In this document: piece after piece, positions 9,176 through 21,024 of the stretch
How the letters are laid out: every line of letters starts with the position of its first letter
Position numbering within the stretch: the stretch's first letter is position 1
Made by a program: the position numbers and the translations under genes
From: CAVRQM01 sp963822705
GTDB taxonomy: Bacteria > Pseudomonadota > Alphaproteobacteria > Acetobacterales > Acetobacteraceae
Direction: 5' to 3'
Assembly: GCA_963822705.1 (NCBI GenBank)
Contig: CAWGIX010000001.1
Location: 310,001 to 374,000 of the forward strand
DNA: 64,000 nucleotides
Notes under the pieces: model-generated
Database searches by the model: none
What the model was told of the DNA's origin: nothing
The model's input: the letters and a program-made list of their open reading frames with translations, nothing else

Positions 9176-11174
9176 AACTCTGCACGGCGTCGGCGAGGGC
9201 TTGGTGCGCCTGCTGGGCGGCGCGAGCGGCTGCGTCGACTGCGTCGCGCAGCCGGCTTAGCTGTTCCTCGTCGGCGTCGAGCGCGCGCAACAGCCGCCCG
9301 TGCAACTCGTCGGTGGGCGGCACGGCGGCCAGATTGTCGCGCAGTCGCTGCTCGTCACTCTCCACGGCCGTCCGTTGCGTCTGTAGCCGGTCGCGCTCGG
9401 CGTCCCGATCGGACGCCGCACTGCGCAAATCGGCCAGATGCTGCAAGGCAGCACGGGCCGTGGGCGACAGGTTTTGGTCGGCCCGCAGCGCGAATACATT
9501 GTCCAGATCATCGGCAGCCAGCCTGATCTCTTCGGTAATCTGCCGGTCGGCATGGGCCAGCAACCGCAACTGCTCGCCCGCGTGCAGCGCCACGGACAAG
9601 CGCCATACGCTCGCGGTCTGCTCCGCGGGCAGGCTCGGTTCGGTCGTGAGCGTGGCATCGCTCTCGCGGGGGATTTCGACCAGCAGATCGCGCCCCTGGC
9701 TTGGCGGCGCCCGCAGGTCCACGGTGGTCGTGGTGCGCAAACGGCGCGTCAGTCGCATGACGCCCCGGGACGCCGTCAGCGAGACGACGTTTTTGGCCGA
9801 GCCGGTTTGCCACTGTGCCGTCGTCGCCGGGTCCTCGGCAAACCCGAGCAGGCGGCTCTCGCCAGCCGGCAGCGGTCCGAGCCTGGCGTCACCGGTGAAT
9901 CCGGTCGCGTCGTAGGTCGTCACCATGCCGGGCGGTAGTCCGCTTCCGGTGTCATTCTGCAGCCGGACGGCCGCCAGCGGATGGGGTTTTTCGAATTCCA
10001 GCAGGAACACGCGGCGAGCCGATACCGAGCGGTCCAGGATCGGCAACGCCGCGGTGTGCCCGGCGGCAAGGCTGACCGGGTTTGCCACCGTGAACACGGT
10101 ATCGACCAGCCCCTGCACGGCTTGTGCCGTTTCGGCGGGGGGTGCCATCAGCGCGGGCGCCGCCATGGCCATCGCAGCGGCTGGCGGCGTCCTCTGCCGA
10201 ACAGCACGGTTCATCGAGCGCTGGGCCGAAAGAAGCGGCACCGGGATGGCGCCGGTATCGGTCTCCGGCAGAGGGTGGATCAACACGTCCACGGGAATCT
10301 GGGGGCGTTCCACGAGGTAGGTCTTGTAGACGTCCTGCCGGAACGCCACCGGGTTGCCTGACTGCAGTTGCAAAATCGTGCCCTTCCAGTCGCTGAGCCC
10401 GGTGTTCTCCAGCACCGCCCAGCCTTGTAGCCGGGCCGGCGCATCGGCGGTTTCGGGCACGTCCAGGCGGTAGGTCATCTTCCACAGCGGCGCGCCCACC
10501 ACCATGCCGATCCGCACGTCGCGCGGCCCGGTTCCCTCGAGCGTGATCGACAGGTGCCGCCGCTCCGCCGCGGCCGTACCGCGTAGCGAGTCCAGCGCTG
10601 CCTGCAAGCGCCCGCGCAGCACCGGATCGGCGACCTGCACGGAGGTGACGTCCTCCAGCACGAACTGTTGCAGGCCGGCGTCGGTCAGCAGGGTCACCCG
10701 GGTTTTCCCCAGCCGCGGGTCCGCCGCCACAGGCGGGCCGCCGCCCGCCAGTTCGGGGGGCGGTTCGGCGTGCAGGATGCGACCGGTCATAGGATGCGAG
10801 CCGGCCACTTCCACCACGACCCCCTGCAGAGCATTAAGCAGGTCGAGCGGCCGATCGAGCGCCGCGCGGGGAATCGGCAACGCCGCCAAGGCCGCGTCGC
10901 TGCCCTCCTCGCTCGGCAGTTCCAGTCTCGCGACACTGCCCGCTGCGTCCAGTACCACAATCGAGGCCAGCACGTCGCTGACCTGATCGCGCCGGACATC
11001 GAGGCCCAAGGTCATCGTCCCAGTCACCGCGGCTTGATATTCGAAATAGCCGATGCCGCCTTCCGAGAGCATGACCCGGCGCAGCATCAGCTCTTGGGCC
11101 GCCGCTTCGGGAGCGCGCGCGGCCACCGCCAGCCCCAAGCCGCAAGCCAGCGTCACGAGCACCGCACTCCGCAT
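9165..11174 (-). CDS. DUF4139 domain-containing exported protein
   Basis: This is a roughly 669-residue exported protein of the DUF4139 (mucoidy-inhibitor A-like) class. The ATG at 11174 is preferred over an ATG 26 codons upstream. It has a GGGAGG ribosome site and begins a clean signal peptide (about residues 1-25) ending near AAAQ. The middle contains WKMTYRLDVP and LSDWKGTILQLQSGNPVAF, typical of the family. The C-terminal 90 residues form a charged coiled coil. It shares a 3' overlap with the pyruvyl transferase, which hints at a linked role at the cell surface. Function is unproven for the family. Confidence 0.82.
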   Translation of the reverse strand: MRSAVLVTLACGLGLAVAARAPEAAAQELMLRRVMLSEGGIGYFEYQAAVTGTMTLGLDVRRDQVSDVLASIVVLDAAGSVARLELPSEEGSDAALAALPIPRAALDRPLDLLNALQGVVVEVAGSHPMTGRILHAEPPPELAGGGPPVAADPRLGKTRVTLLTDAGLQQFVLEDVTSVQVADPVLRGRLQAALDSLRGTAAAERRHLSITLEGTGPRDVRIGMVVGAPLWKMTYRLDVPETADAPARLQGWAVLENTGLSDWKGTILQLQSGNPVAFRQDVYKTYLVERPQIPVDVLIHPLPETDTGAIPVPLLSAQRSMNRAVRQRTPPAAAMAMAAPALMAPPAETAQAVQGLVDTVFTVANPVSLAAGHTAALPILDRSVSARRVFLLEFEKPHPLAAVRLQNDTGSGLPPGMVTTYDATGFTGDARLGPLPAGESRLLGFAEDPATTAQWQTGSAKNVVSLTASRGVMRLTRRLRTTTTVDLRAPPSQGRDLLVEIPRESDATLTTEPSLPAEQTASVWRLSVALHAGEQLRLLAHADRQITEEIRLAADDLDNVFALRADQNLSPTARAALQHLADLRSAASDRDAERDRLQTQRTAVESDEQRLRDNLAAVPPTDELHGRLLRALDADEEQLSRLRDAVDAAARAAQQAHQALADAVQSFAI

Positions 11175-11236
11175 TACAGACCTCCCCGGAGAGCCGACAG
11201 CATAGGCGCAAAGGGCTAACGTGATAACCTCATGAC

Positions 11237-12145
11237 ATGCACGACCCGGCACATGGCCACGACCACCCGCACGCGGGTGCCGGTCGGTTCGGTCCGGCCT
11301 TTGCGATCGGTGCCGGGCTCAACACCGGGCTGGTTGCGGCTCAGATTGCGTTCGGCCTGCGGGCGCACTCCTCGGCGCTGCTGGCGGATGCGGTGCATAA
11401 TCTCGGCGACGTGCTGGCGCTGGTGCTGGCCTGGGCCGCCGTCTTGGCGGGAAAGCGGCTGCCCTCGGCGCGGCGCACCTATGGCTGGGGGCGTGCCTCG
11501 ATCCTCGCGGCCCTGGCCAATGCAGTCGTCCTGCTGATCGGCGTGGGCGCCATCGGGATCGATGCGCTGGGGCGGCTGTTTCATCCGGAGCCGGTCGGCG
11601 GGATGACGGTCATGGCCGTGGCCGGGGCGGCTATTCTGGTCAATGCCTGCACCGCCTGGCTGTTCGCCCGCGGTCACGGCGATCTGAACATACGCGCGAC
11701 TTTTCAGCACATGGCCGCCGATGCCCTGGTCTCGTTCGGCGTGGTCGTCGCCGCTGGGCTGATCCTACTCACTGGCTGGACCAGGATCGACCCTCTCGCG
11801 AGCCTGATCATCGTTGCCGTGATCGTGGCCGGTACCTGGACCACGCTGACGCAGGCGTTCGACCTTGCGCTGGATGCGGTGCCGGAAGCCGTTTCATATG
11901 CTGATGTGGCCCGCTATTTGCGGTCCCTGCCCAGCGTGCGCGAGGTGCACGACCTGCACATCTGGGGGCTCAGCACGACCCAGATCGCGTTGACCGCGCA
12001 CCTGGTCGGCGACGCCGATCATCTGGCGGTGGCGCGGATCTGCCAGGAGCTGCACACCCGGTTCGGCATCGACCACCCGACATTGCAAATCGAAACCGAG
12101 GCCACCGCCTCGCTCTGCCAACTCCGCCCTTCGGGAGTGGTCTAG
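11237..12145 (+). CDS. Cation diffusion facilitator (zinc-type) exporter
   Basis: This 302-residue CDF transporter exports divalent metal, probably zinc, by proton antiport. It has a His-rich N-terminus (HDPAHGHDHPHA) and six predicted membrane segments. The metal-site motif in TM2 is LADAVHNLGD and in TM5 is FQHMAADAL. A cytoplasmic C-terminal domain contains VREVHDLHIWGLS. It is transcribed divergently from the DUF4139 gene with about 60 bases between starts. No metal-regulator gene is adjacent. Length matches the ZitB/CzcD group. Confidence 0.92.
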   Translation: MHDPAHGHDHPHAGAGRFGPAFAIGAGLNTGLVAAQIAFGLRAHSSALLADAVHNLGDVLALVLAWAAVLAGKRLPSARRTYGWGRASILAALANAVVLLIGVGAIGIDALGRLFHPEPVGGMTVMAVAGAAILVNACTAWLFARGHGDLNIRATFQHMAADALVSFGVVVAAGLILLTGWTRIDPLASLIIVAVIVAGTWTTLTQAFDLALDAVPEAVSYADVARYLRSLPSVREVHDLHIWGLSTTQIALTAHLVGDADHLAVARICQELHTRFGIDHPTLQIETEATASLCQLRPSGVV

Positions 12146-12154
12146 AGGCTCGCG

Positions 12155-12844
12155 TCAGGGCTGGGCGATGCCGCCGCCAAATCCCAGGAAGCCGGCCTGC
12201 GGTATCGCGGTTCCGGGATCGCTCCCGGCGTAACGCACGCTCGCCGGCGCCATCGGGGCCGGGGGCGCGGGCAACGCCCTCGCGCGCATGCTGGCGGCAA
12301 GCGCCGTCGTGCCCGGTGCCGCGGCGTGCGATCTTGCGAAACAATCTTGCCTGGTTTGGCGCTCGCCGTCTTGGTGCCCGTCGTCTTGGTGCCCGCCGGT
12401 GCCGGAGGCGGCCGGCTCGAAGTCGGGGCCGCGCCGCGACAGGAGCAAGAAGGTGATATCGTTGCGGGCCAGATCCACCGACAGTTCCAGCGGCGTCATC
12501 CCGAGCACGTTAGTGCCGGACAGATCGGCGCCGCGCGACAGCGCATCGCGGGCCGATGCGATGTCGCCGCGGTTGATTGAATCGAACAGCGCGTCGGTCG
12601 GGGGCAGGTCGCTGGGCAGCTTCTCCGCCGGCGCAGCCTCCCCGGTGCTGGCCGTGCCTGGCAGCGCCGGGGGTGGGGGCAGTTTCGGCGCGGCCGGCGC
12701 ATCGTTCGACTTGACCGGGGGTGAGAACCCGCCGCCTGCAAGTGGACCCGATATGCCTTGAGCGTGCGCCAGCGTGGCGCTCGCCAGCAAGGCGGCGAGA
12801 GCGGCCCCGGCGACACAAGTAGAGACGAGGTGGGTATAGGTCAT
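12155..12844 (-). CDS. Exported ankyrin-like protein
   Basis: This 229-residue protein begins at the ATG at 12844 with a clear signal peptide (about residues 1-29, cleavage near AHAQ). A Pro-rich linker follows, then one or two ankyrin-like units (residues about 80-135: LFDSINRGDIASARDALSRG and GMTPLELSVDLARN). Ankyrin repeats usually mediate protein contacts, here in the periplasm. Downstream lies a low-complexity His/Asp-rich stretch encoded by a tandem 15-bp repeat. In the alternative frame this stretch reads as a Lys/Thr linker, so a pair of compensating indels is possible. It is convergent with the CDF gene. Confidence 0.65.
   Translation of the reverse strand: MTYTHLVSTCVAGAALAALLASATLAHAQGISGPLAGGGFSPPVKSNDAPAAPKLPPPPALPGTASTGEAAPAEKLPSDLPPTDALFDSINRGDIASARDALSRGADLSGTNVLGMTPLELSVDLARNDITFLLLSRRGPDFEPAASGTGGHQDDGHQDGERQTRQDCFARSHAAAPGTTALAASMRARALPAPPAPMAPASVRYAGSDPGTAIPQAGFLGFGGGIAQP
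12368..12397. repeat. Tandem 15-bp repeat inside the ankyrin-like gene
   Basis: Two near-identical 15-base units (GTCTTGGTGCCCGTC, then the same with one change at the end) lie head to tail. They encode a repeated HQD-type stretch in the annotated frame. The unit is a multiple of three, so copy number could change without breaking the frame. Confidence 0.75.
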
Positions 12845-12873
12845 GCGCGATCCATCCGAATCTTCGCGTGGAC

Positions 12874-13431
12874 TCAGGCCGGTGCGTTCAACCAGCAGAA
12901 TCCCGCATTCAGGTAGGTGGCGTAGCATGCCCAGGCCATGTAAGGAATCACTAACCAAGCCGCCAGGGGCCGAACCCGGTGGAATGCGAGCATGGTCGTG
13001 ACAATCAGCCACAGCAGCACGATCAGGATTGCCAAGCCCAGAACCGGGCTGCGCAAGCCGAAGAAGGCGGGCGCCCAGGCCGCGTTGCACAGCAATTGCC
13101 ATCCCCACAGCCGCAAGGGCCGCAGGTGGCGGTCGCCGGCCGGTGGTGTCGGCATTTTTTGGCAGTCGCGCCACACGAGCCAGGCGGCCACGCCGATCAG
13201 CACGTAGAGCGTCGTCCAGACCACGCCAAAAGTCGAATTGGGGGGCGTACCCGGCGGTGCGGCGAGCGAGGCGTACCAGCCGCGCAGGCTGGTCCGGGTT
13301 ACCGCCGCATCGGCCACGCCGACCAGTATCGGCAGGCCCACGAATCCGGCCAGGGCGAACAGCGCCGCCGGCAGGGCGGGGCCGCTTCCGTCCTGGTGGC
13401 CGCGCGGACCATGCGGATAATCGGTATTGAT
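12874..13431 (-). CDS. tspO: TspO/MBR family membrane protein, start uncertain
   Basis: This is a five-helix TspO/MBR protein that binds tetrapyrroles and similar ligands in the membrane. Typical motifs are WYASLAAPPGTPPNSTFGVVWTTLY, seen as short blocks, plus WGWQLLCNAAWAP and the C-terminal YLNAGFCWLN. The first standard in-frame start is a GTG at 13341, but that would cut the first helix. In-frame codons upstream (ALFALAGFVGLP) complete it, and the best Shine-Dalgarno (GGGAGGA, 13442-13448 read on the minus strand) points to an ATC near 13431. Either an ATC start or a small sequence error is likely. Confidence 0.75.
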   Translation of the reverse strand: MNTDYPHGPRGHQDGSGPALPAALFALAGFVGLPILVGVADAAVTRTSLRGWYASLAAPPGTPPNSTFGVVWTTLYVLIGVAAWLVWRDCQKMPTPPAGDRHLRPLRLWGWQLLCNAAWAPAFFGLRSPVLGLAILIVLLWLIVTTMLAFHRVRPLAAWLVIPYMAWACYATYLNAGFCWLNAPA

Positions 13432-13479
13432 GAAGGCACGTTCCTCCCGTCCGCCTATCGCTTACCGCTCAGTTGGTGG

Positions 13480-15655
13480 TCACGCGCCTTCGCGCCACCA
13501 TGCCAGCACCACCAGACCGCCCAGCAAGACCAAGGCCGCCCAGTCCGGCAGCAGAGGCACCGCCGCCAGCGCGGTCACCACATGCGCGCCACGCATCGGC
13601 AGCCCGATCCAGTCACCCCCAGAACCGGCGCGCCCGGGCTCGGTCCGGCGTAGCCCCGGCACACCGCCCGAATCCGCCTGCCTATCCCCCGCCCGCACGC
13701 CTCCGGGGGTGGCAAGCCAGTGTACGCTGCCGCCGCTGCTGCGGGCGAGCTTGCCGAGAACGTCGGCGGTCGCCCGCAGGTCGGCAAACTCCGGCCGGTC
13801 GGAGGTGTCGGCGGCGGCAAAAGCGGTGCGCACGCCGTCGCTGGCCTGCCAGACCCCGGGCGCAGTCGCCGGGGCGCTGGCGCTGGCCTGACCCGGACCG
13901 GTCGGCTTCAGGGTCAGGCTCTGCGACGACCCATCCGGTCCGGTCACCGTGATCGGCGGCGGGGGCGCATCCTCGGTGCTGGTACGGCTGACGGTCAGGC
14001 GCGTGTCCGCGCCGTCTGCCGGGCACTATGCGGGCGGTCAGCGCGTCCTCTTCCAGAGCCGGCTGGCGCATCAGCCAGTGGGCGACCCGGCGCAACAGCT
14101 CGGCTTGCGGGCCGCCGCCCTGGTGGCCGCGCGACCAGAGCCAGATCTGGTCCGACAGCAGCAAGGCCACGCGCCCTTGCTCCACGCGCTCGAGCAGCAG
14201 CAGCGGCGCGGCATCGGTGCCCACGCCGGTCGTACCCGCCTCCGCCGACAGCAGGACGCTTCCGTGAAGGTCGCTCGCGCCGATCCTGCGGTACCATGAT
14301 CCCCAGCTCGGCGATGCGTCCGCGTGCCACCCCGGCAAACCCTCCGTGACCGGATGACGGGTGCCCAGCGCCGTCACCGCGGGCCGGAACGCGCCGTCGA
14401 CCACGCCGTCATTGCCCAGTTCGCCGTCCGGTCCGCGCAGCGGATGCGCCGGCAGGATGTCGCGCAGCGGCGTGTCGTCCAGACTGGACGGGCTGGCAAA
14501 CTCGGGGCCGACATCCATCAGCAGCGCGCCGCCGTGGCGCACGTAATCGGCGATGTTGCGCAGATAGGGAGGCGGCAGAATGCCGCGGTTCTGAAAACGG
14601 TCCAGAATGATCAGGTCGAATTCGCCGATTTTCTGCTGGAACAGTTCGCGGGTCGGAAACGCGATCAGCGCCAGCTCATTGAGCGGCGTCAGATCGTCTT
14701 TTTCCGGCGGTCGCAGGATGGTGAAGTGGACCAGATCCACCGCCGGGTCGGCCTTCAGCAGCCGCCGCCAAGTGCGCTCGCCCGCATGCGGCTCGCCCGA
14801 CACCAGCAGCACCCGCAAGCGGTCCCGCACGCCGTTGATCGTGATCGCCACTCGGTTGTTGAGCGTGGACACCTCGCCGGGCAGTTGTTCCACCGACAAG
14901 ATCGACGACGGTGGGACCTTCGCGCGTGATCGGTATGTCTACGTCGTGCGGCTGGCCGACTGGCACGCTCTCCTGCTGCGGCGGATCCCCGTCGCGACGG
15001 ATCGTCAGCATGGCCGCGGCGGCCGGACGGGCCACGCCAAGGTCGTCCACCGCCAGGCGCAGGGTGACCGATTTTCCGACCAAGCCGAATTCCGGTGCTT
15101 CGATCAGCCGCAGCCTGCGGTCCGTCTCGTCGCCGCGGCCGGTCAGCAGCACGTGCAGCGGCACGCCATAACGCCACGATTTGGGGGCGTCATGTACCTG
15201 CCCATCCGTCGCCACGACGATCCCCGCCCGCTGCGCTTCGGGGATGCCGGGCAACGCCCGTTCGATCGCCGCGAACAGCTGAGTGCCGTCCTGGCCGGCC
15301 TCGGGCACGGTGACGGTACGCAGCTCCAGCCCCGGCAGGTGCTGGGCGTCGGCTTCCAGCGCGGCACGGGCACGGTTCGCCAAACGCGCGCGGTCGCCCA
15401 CCGACATCGACGCCGATTGGTCAATCACCAATAACCCGATGTCCGGCAGCGGCCGCTGGGTTTCCTGCACGATGCGCGGCCCGCACAACCAGCCGAGCAG
15501 CACCGCGAAAGCCAGCGCCCGCCATAGGCCGTGCCCGGCGCGCGGCGAAAAAACGCCACGCCGAGGGCCACCACGCACAGCGCCGCGAGTGCCCCGATCA
15601 GCCACCACGGCGCCAGCGGCGCCAGCCTCAAGGCCGCGATCACCTGCTGGCTCAT
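13480..15655 (-). CDS. VWA/glutamine-amidotransferase-like membrane protein of the Bat-type operon, three frame breaks
   Basis: This roughly 720-residue membrane protein starts at the ATG at 15655 with two N-terminal helices. A von Willebrand A-like domain follows (DQSASMS metal-site motif, then VVATDGQVHD). Next comes a class-I glutamine-amidotransferase-like region (LRVLLVSGEPHAGERTW, YVRHGGALLMDVGPE), and the protein ends in a C-terminal membrane helix. The frame breaks near 15540, 14900 and 14020, and the sequence stays family-like on both sides of each. It is the last gene of the MoxR-DUF58-DUF4159 set. Such operons are linked to envelope stress tolerance and chaperone-like metal loading. 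The precise role is not known. Confidence 0.72.
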
Positions 15656-15668
15656 GGCGCGTATCGAC

Positions 15669-18380
15669 TCATTGGCCGAGCCGCTCCAGCAGGGCGGGCA
15701 CGTGGACCTGATCGCCTTTGTAGTTACCGGTGAGCGCGTACATGACGACGTTCACGCCAAACCGGTAGGCCAGCGTGCGCTGGCGCTCGCCGCCCGGCAG
15801 CGTGGCATAGGGATGCCGGCCTTCGGCATCGACCGCCCATGCCGCCGCCCAGTCGTGGCTGCCCACGATGACCGGGCTTACGCTGTCGTTGCTGCGGTCC
15901 TGGTCGCGGCCTACCCAAACCGTGTCGCCGGCGTAGCGGCCCGGGAAATCGCTCAGCAGGTAGAATGCCCGTGCCAGCACGTGCTGATTGGTCAGCGGCG
16001 CCAGAGGCGGCACGGCCAACCCGCCGGCACCGTCCTGGACCAGGTGGCGCAGCAGCTCGCGGGCACCGGGAGCGGTATCCGCAGCGCTGCCGCCGTCGCG
16101 GGTGTCGATCAGGATGATGCCGCCATGCGCGGTAAAATCGTTCAGCGCCGCTGACTGCCGCGGGACCTGGCGGCGCCACGTCGCTGCTGATCGGCCAGTA
16201 CAGCAGGGGATAGAAACTCAGGTCGTCCTGTCCCGGCGTGACCGCCGGCGGGCTCGGCAAGAACGGCCGCTGTTCGGCTGTTCACGAACGCGGACAGGCC
16301 CTCCAGGCCGGTGCGCGAAGTGTCGTCCAGCGCGGCATCGCCGGTGACTGCACATACGCCAGGCGGGTCGACAGTGCGGGGTTGTCGGCGCGCCGGATCG
16401 GCGGCCTGCGCCGGCTGCGGCCAGCAGTGCCAAGCGCCAGGCTGGCGGCCGCCGGCCGCAGCAGGCCCGCGCAGGCGGAGCGAGGCGAGCAGGTCAATCG
16501 CCAGCAACGCGATGGCCAGCGCCAGCAGCCAGGGTCCAAAGGCGAGATCATGCGCGTTCGTGACGATCGCCTGCACCGTGGCCCCGCGCATCGCCGGCGC
16601 TGCCTCGGGCAGATCCAGGTTGGCGGCGAGGTTGAGCGCCCGGCGCGCGCTTTCAGGGCCGTAAAGACCCGGAGGGTGGGCCGGCGATGCTTGTGTGGCG
16701 GCGAACTTTTCCGGCTGCAATGGCGCTGGCCGCCGCCGGGGGGGCTCCGAGCAGCCCCTCGCCATCCAGCGTGGCCGCCGGGACCAGCGGGGCCGTGCCG
16801 GGATTGGACAGGTCGGCCGCAACACCGCCGGACAGCGCCAGCAGGCGCCTAAGCATATCCACGAAAGCTCCTGAGAGCGGCAGGTTGGACCAGTCGGCGT
16901 TGGCGGTCACGTGCACGAGCACGATCCGTCCCGCACCCAAAGCCCGCTGGGTCAGCAACGGGGTGCCGTCCGCCAGACGCGCCCAGGTGGCTTGGGTAAG
17001 ATCCCCGGCAGGGTCGGCCAGCACCTGACGACTCACCCGCACTTCGTCCGGAATCTTCAGGCCTAGAAACGGGGACGGTGCCGAAAAGGGAGCCAGCGCC
17101 ACTGGTGCGGCCCAAGACATGGCTCCGCCGAGTTCGCGCTCGAAACCGAGCAGCGGTACCGGCAGCAGCGGGTCGGCCTGGCCGTCGGCCGAAGCCTGGG
17201 CGGTCGCCGGGCCGGCGAAGCGGAGCAGCAAACCGCCCTGTTCCACGAAACGGCGCACCGCGTCGGCCTCCGGCCCGGCAACCAGCGGATGGTCGCTGAG
17301 CACCAGCATCGAGAGCGGGCGGGACAGCAGCGAATCGAGGCTGCCCTCGCGAACCTCCGCATAAGGAGCCATCGCGCGCTTCAGGTAGTAGTTCGACCCG
17401 CTCAGCGGCGCGTCCGCGGCCAGGTCGCCCGTTGCCAGTCCGAGTGGACGCCGCCGCGCGCTCTCGTCCAGCAGCACGACGCCGCCGGCGCCGGGCACGC
17501 CGCCCGGCACCGGGTCGATCTGCAGGCGGTCGATCTGATTGCGCAGCTCGGCCGGAAGCCGCAGCGTCGCCTCCGCGCGCGCAACGCCTGCCGCGAATTG
17601 CAGCGGCAGCCGAGCCAGCGTGCGCCCGTCGCCGGTCTGCGCCAGAACCTCGACCAGAGCGGGAAGGTCGGAGGTTGGGCGTGCGGCACGCACCACCAGA
17701 CCGTCGGCCGCCGGCGTGGCCGGCAGCAGCAACCGCGCCGGGGGGGTCGTGTCGGCCATCACGAGCACCGGCCCGGCCGCCTCCAGCGCACTCGCGAACG
17801 CCGGCCAGCCCGGACCATCGGTGATTCCGTCGGCCAGATAGGCGATGTTGCCGCGCCAGTGTTGCAGCGCCGAAGCTGCCGCGGCCCGGTCAACGGGCCA
17901 TGGTTTCGGCCGCAGTACCGCCACTCTGGGCGCCAGCTCGGCGGCGGGCATGACCGGGGTGGCGGCCGGGACCGAGCCGTCATTGCCGTCGGCGGCAGCG
18001 AGCAGCGCCACCGGCCGCCCGGCTTCTCCCGCCTGCGCCAAGAATCTCTGCGCCGCGCGCATGCGGGCCGGCCAATCCGTGGCCGAGGCCCAGCCGTCGT
18101 CAATCACCAGCAGCAAAGGTCCGCGCCCCGGCAGGTCCGCGCCGCTGCGCAGCATCGGCCGAGCCAGCCCGATGATGACCAGCGCAGCCGCCGCGAGCCG
18201 CAGGATCAGCAGCCATAAGGGGGTCCGAGCCGCGGTCTGGTTGGTGGCGGGCAGCCCCAGCAGCAGCCGCACGGCCGGGAAAACCACTTGGCGGGGCGCG
18301 GGGGGCATGACCCGCAGCAGCCACCAGAGCAGCGGCAACGCTGCGAGCGCCAGCAGCAGCCAGGGCGAGACAAAACTCAC
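15669..18380 (-). CDS. DUF4159 domain membrane protein (BatA-like N-terminus), several frame breaks
   Basis: This is a roughly 900-residue protein. The GTG at 18380 overlaps the DUF58 stop (GTGA). Two N-terminal membrane helices (SPWLLLALAALPLLWW; LLILRLAAAALVIIGLA) match the BatA/aerotolerance N-terminal domain. A glutamine-amidotransferase-like middle contains LSDHPLVAGPEADAVRRF. The C-terminal DUF4159 domain contains FYLLSDFPGRYAGDTVWV and ends in YKGDQVHVPALL. The first 560 residues are in one frame. From about 16690 to 16160 the frame shifts about five times. It belongs with moxR and DUF58 upstream. Confidence 0.75.
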
Positions 18381-19248
18381 CGGGGGCCGTGCGGCGGGGA
18401 CAGCGCCGCGTAGAGCGAGAGCAGCGCGGAGGACGGCGAGTGGTCGGTCCGATGCGTCGAAAAACTGAGGCCGGCGGCGTGGCACAGCCCGACCAAGCCG
18501 GCCTGATGTTCGGCCAAGCGGTCCGCGTAGGCGCCGCGAACGTCTTCCGTCCGGCCGACCAGGGCTTTTGGACCATCCGCCACGGGCGCCCGAAAACGCA
18601 CCCGGCCGGCGTAAGGCAGTTGGACTTCGGCCGGATCGAGCACCTGCAGCACATGGCCGCTCACGCCGCGTGCGGCCAGTGCCGCAAGCCGCGGACGGAT
18701 GTCGTCAAGCTGCTCCAGCCAGTCGCCGATCAGCACCACACAGGCGTAGCGCGGCACGGCCGATACCGGAGGCAGTTGCCCATCGTTTTCCTCCGCCATC
18801 AGCACCGAATGCAGCCGTGTGAGCCCGGCCTGCCCAGCCACGTCGACCGGCGGCGATCGTAGCAGCCGCACTCGCTCGCCGCCACGCAGCAGCAGTGCCG
18901 CCAGACCCAGCAGCAGCAAGTTGCCGCGCTCGCGTTTTTCCGGCAGCTCGTCGCCGCTGCGCCAGCGCATCCCGGCGCCGTCGGCGCAGAACAGGCCGAT
19001 CGTCTGCGCCGCCTCCCACTCGGTCTGACGCACGAAATGGCCGTAATCAGCCCGCGCCGAGCGGCGCCAGTCGATGCGACTGGCCGCCTCGCCCGGCAGC
19101 AACGACCGGAACTGCCAAAAACTGTCGCCCTGGCCCACCCGGCGCCGACCATGCACCCCTTGTGCCACGGTGGCCGCGATGCGCTCGGCTGCCACCAGCA
19201 GCGGCGGCAGGCCAGCTCCCAGCGCTTGGGCCTGGGAGAGCGACAGCC

Positions 19249-19252
<4 letters not shown>
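18377..19252 (-). CDS. DUF58 domain-containing protein
   Basis: This 291-residue DUF58 protein is typically encoded next to MoxR ATPases. The family hallmark lies early (FRSLLPGEAASRIDWRRSAR), with a VWA-like fold downstream (CVVLIGDWLEQLDDI). The gene is intact. Its ATG overlaps the moxR stop (ATGA) and its stop overlaps the GTG of the DUF4159 gene, so the operon is tightly coupled. It is presumed to be a substrate or partner of the MoxR chaperone-type ATPase. No enzymatic activity is assigned. Confidence 0.88.
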
Positions 19253-20268
<1,016 letters not shown>

Positions 20269-20400
20269 GTTTCCCACATACGTCGCGGTGGCGAAAGTCA
20301 ACGATACTTCATCCGGCTTGACGTGCTCCCTATATCGCCCTCAGGAGGAACCGCTCGTTCGCGGCGCTCCGGCGTCACGGCTGAGTGATGGAGGCGATGC

Positions 20401-21024
20401 GTGAACCAACTCGTGCACGAGGCGGCCCCGCTGCCGGTTGCATCCGAGACTGCGCGCCTGCGCCATCAGGCTCCCAAGCGATCGAGGCCGCCGGCTATCG
20501 AATGCGGCGATCTTCCCTTCGTCATTCGCCGTGATGGCACCTGGCTGTATCGCGGCAGCCCGATCGGCCGCAAAGAAATGATGTGCCTGTTCGCCTCGGT
20601 GTTGCGGCGCGCCGAGGACGGCTCGTTCTGGCTTGAAACGCCGGTGGAGCGCGGCAGGATCGAGGTGGAGGACGCGCCCTTTGTCGCCGTCGAACTGGAC
20701 TGGGTCGGTTGCGGCCGCCACCAGCGGCTGACGTTTCGCACCAACGTCGATCAGCTCGTCACCGCCGATCGCGAGCACCCGATCCGGGTCGCGCGTGACC
20801 TCATCACCTGTGATCCGACCCCGTATCTGCGCGTGCGGCCCGGCGCCGGCCATCTGCCCCTGGAGGCTCGCATCAGCCGCGCGGTCTACTACGAGCTGGC
20901 GGCCCTGGCGGAGCCGGGCTTGTCGTACGGCTCGCCGGCGCTCGGCGTCTGGAGCTGTGGGTGTTTTTTCCCGCTCGGCGACCTGGCCGCGGACGACGGG
21001 ACCGGCACCGGGGACGCCAATTGA
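20401..21024 (+). CDS. DUF1285 domain-containing protein
   Basis: This 207-residue protein of the DUF1285 family is conserved in alphaproteobacteria. Recognisable parts are CGDLPFVIRRDGTWLYRGSPI, seen as CGDLPF and GTWLYRGSPIGRKE, then FWLETPVERGRI. The GTG at 20401 has GGAGG-like sequence about 6 bases upstream. No function is established. Its stop falls in the first unit of a 14-bp triple repeat that also carries possible starts of the NUDIX gene, so the two genes are probably coupled. Confidence 0.85.
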   Translation: MNQLVHEAAPLPVASETARLRHQAPKRSRPPAIECGDLPFVIRRDGTWLYRGSPIGRKEMMCLFASVLRRAEDGSFWLETPVERGRIEVEDAPFVAVELDWVGCGRHQRLTFRTNVDQLVTADREHPIRVARDLITCDPTPYLRVRPGAGHLPLEARISRAVYYELAALAEPGLSYGSPALGVWSCGCFFPLGDLAADDGTGTGDAN

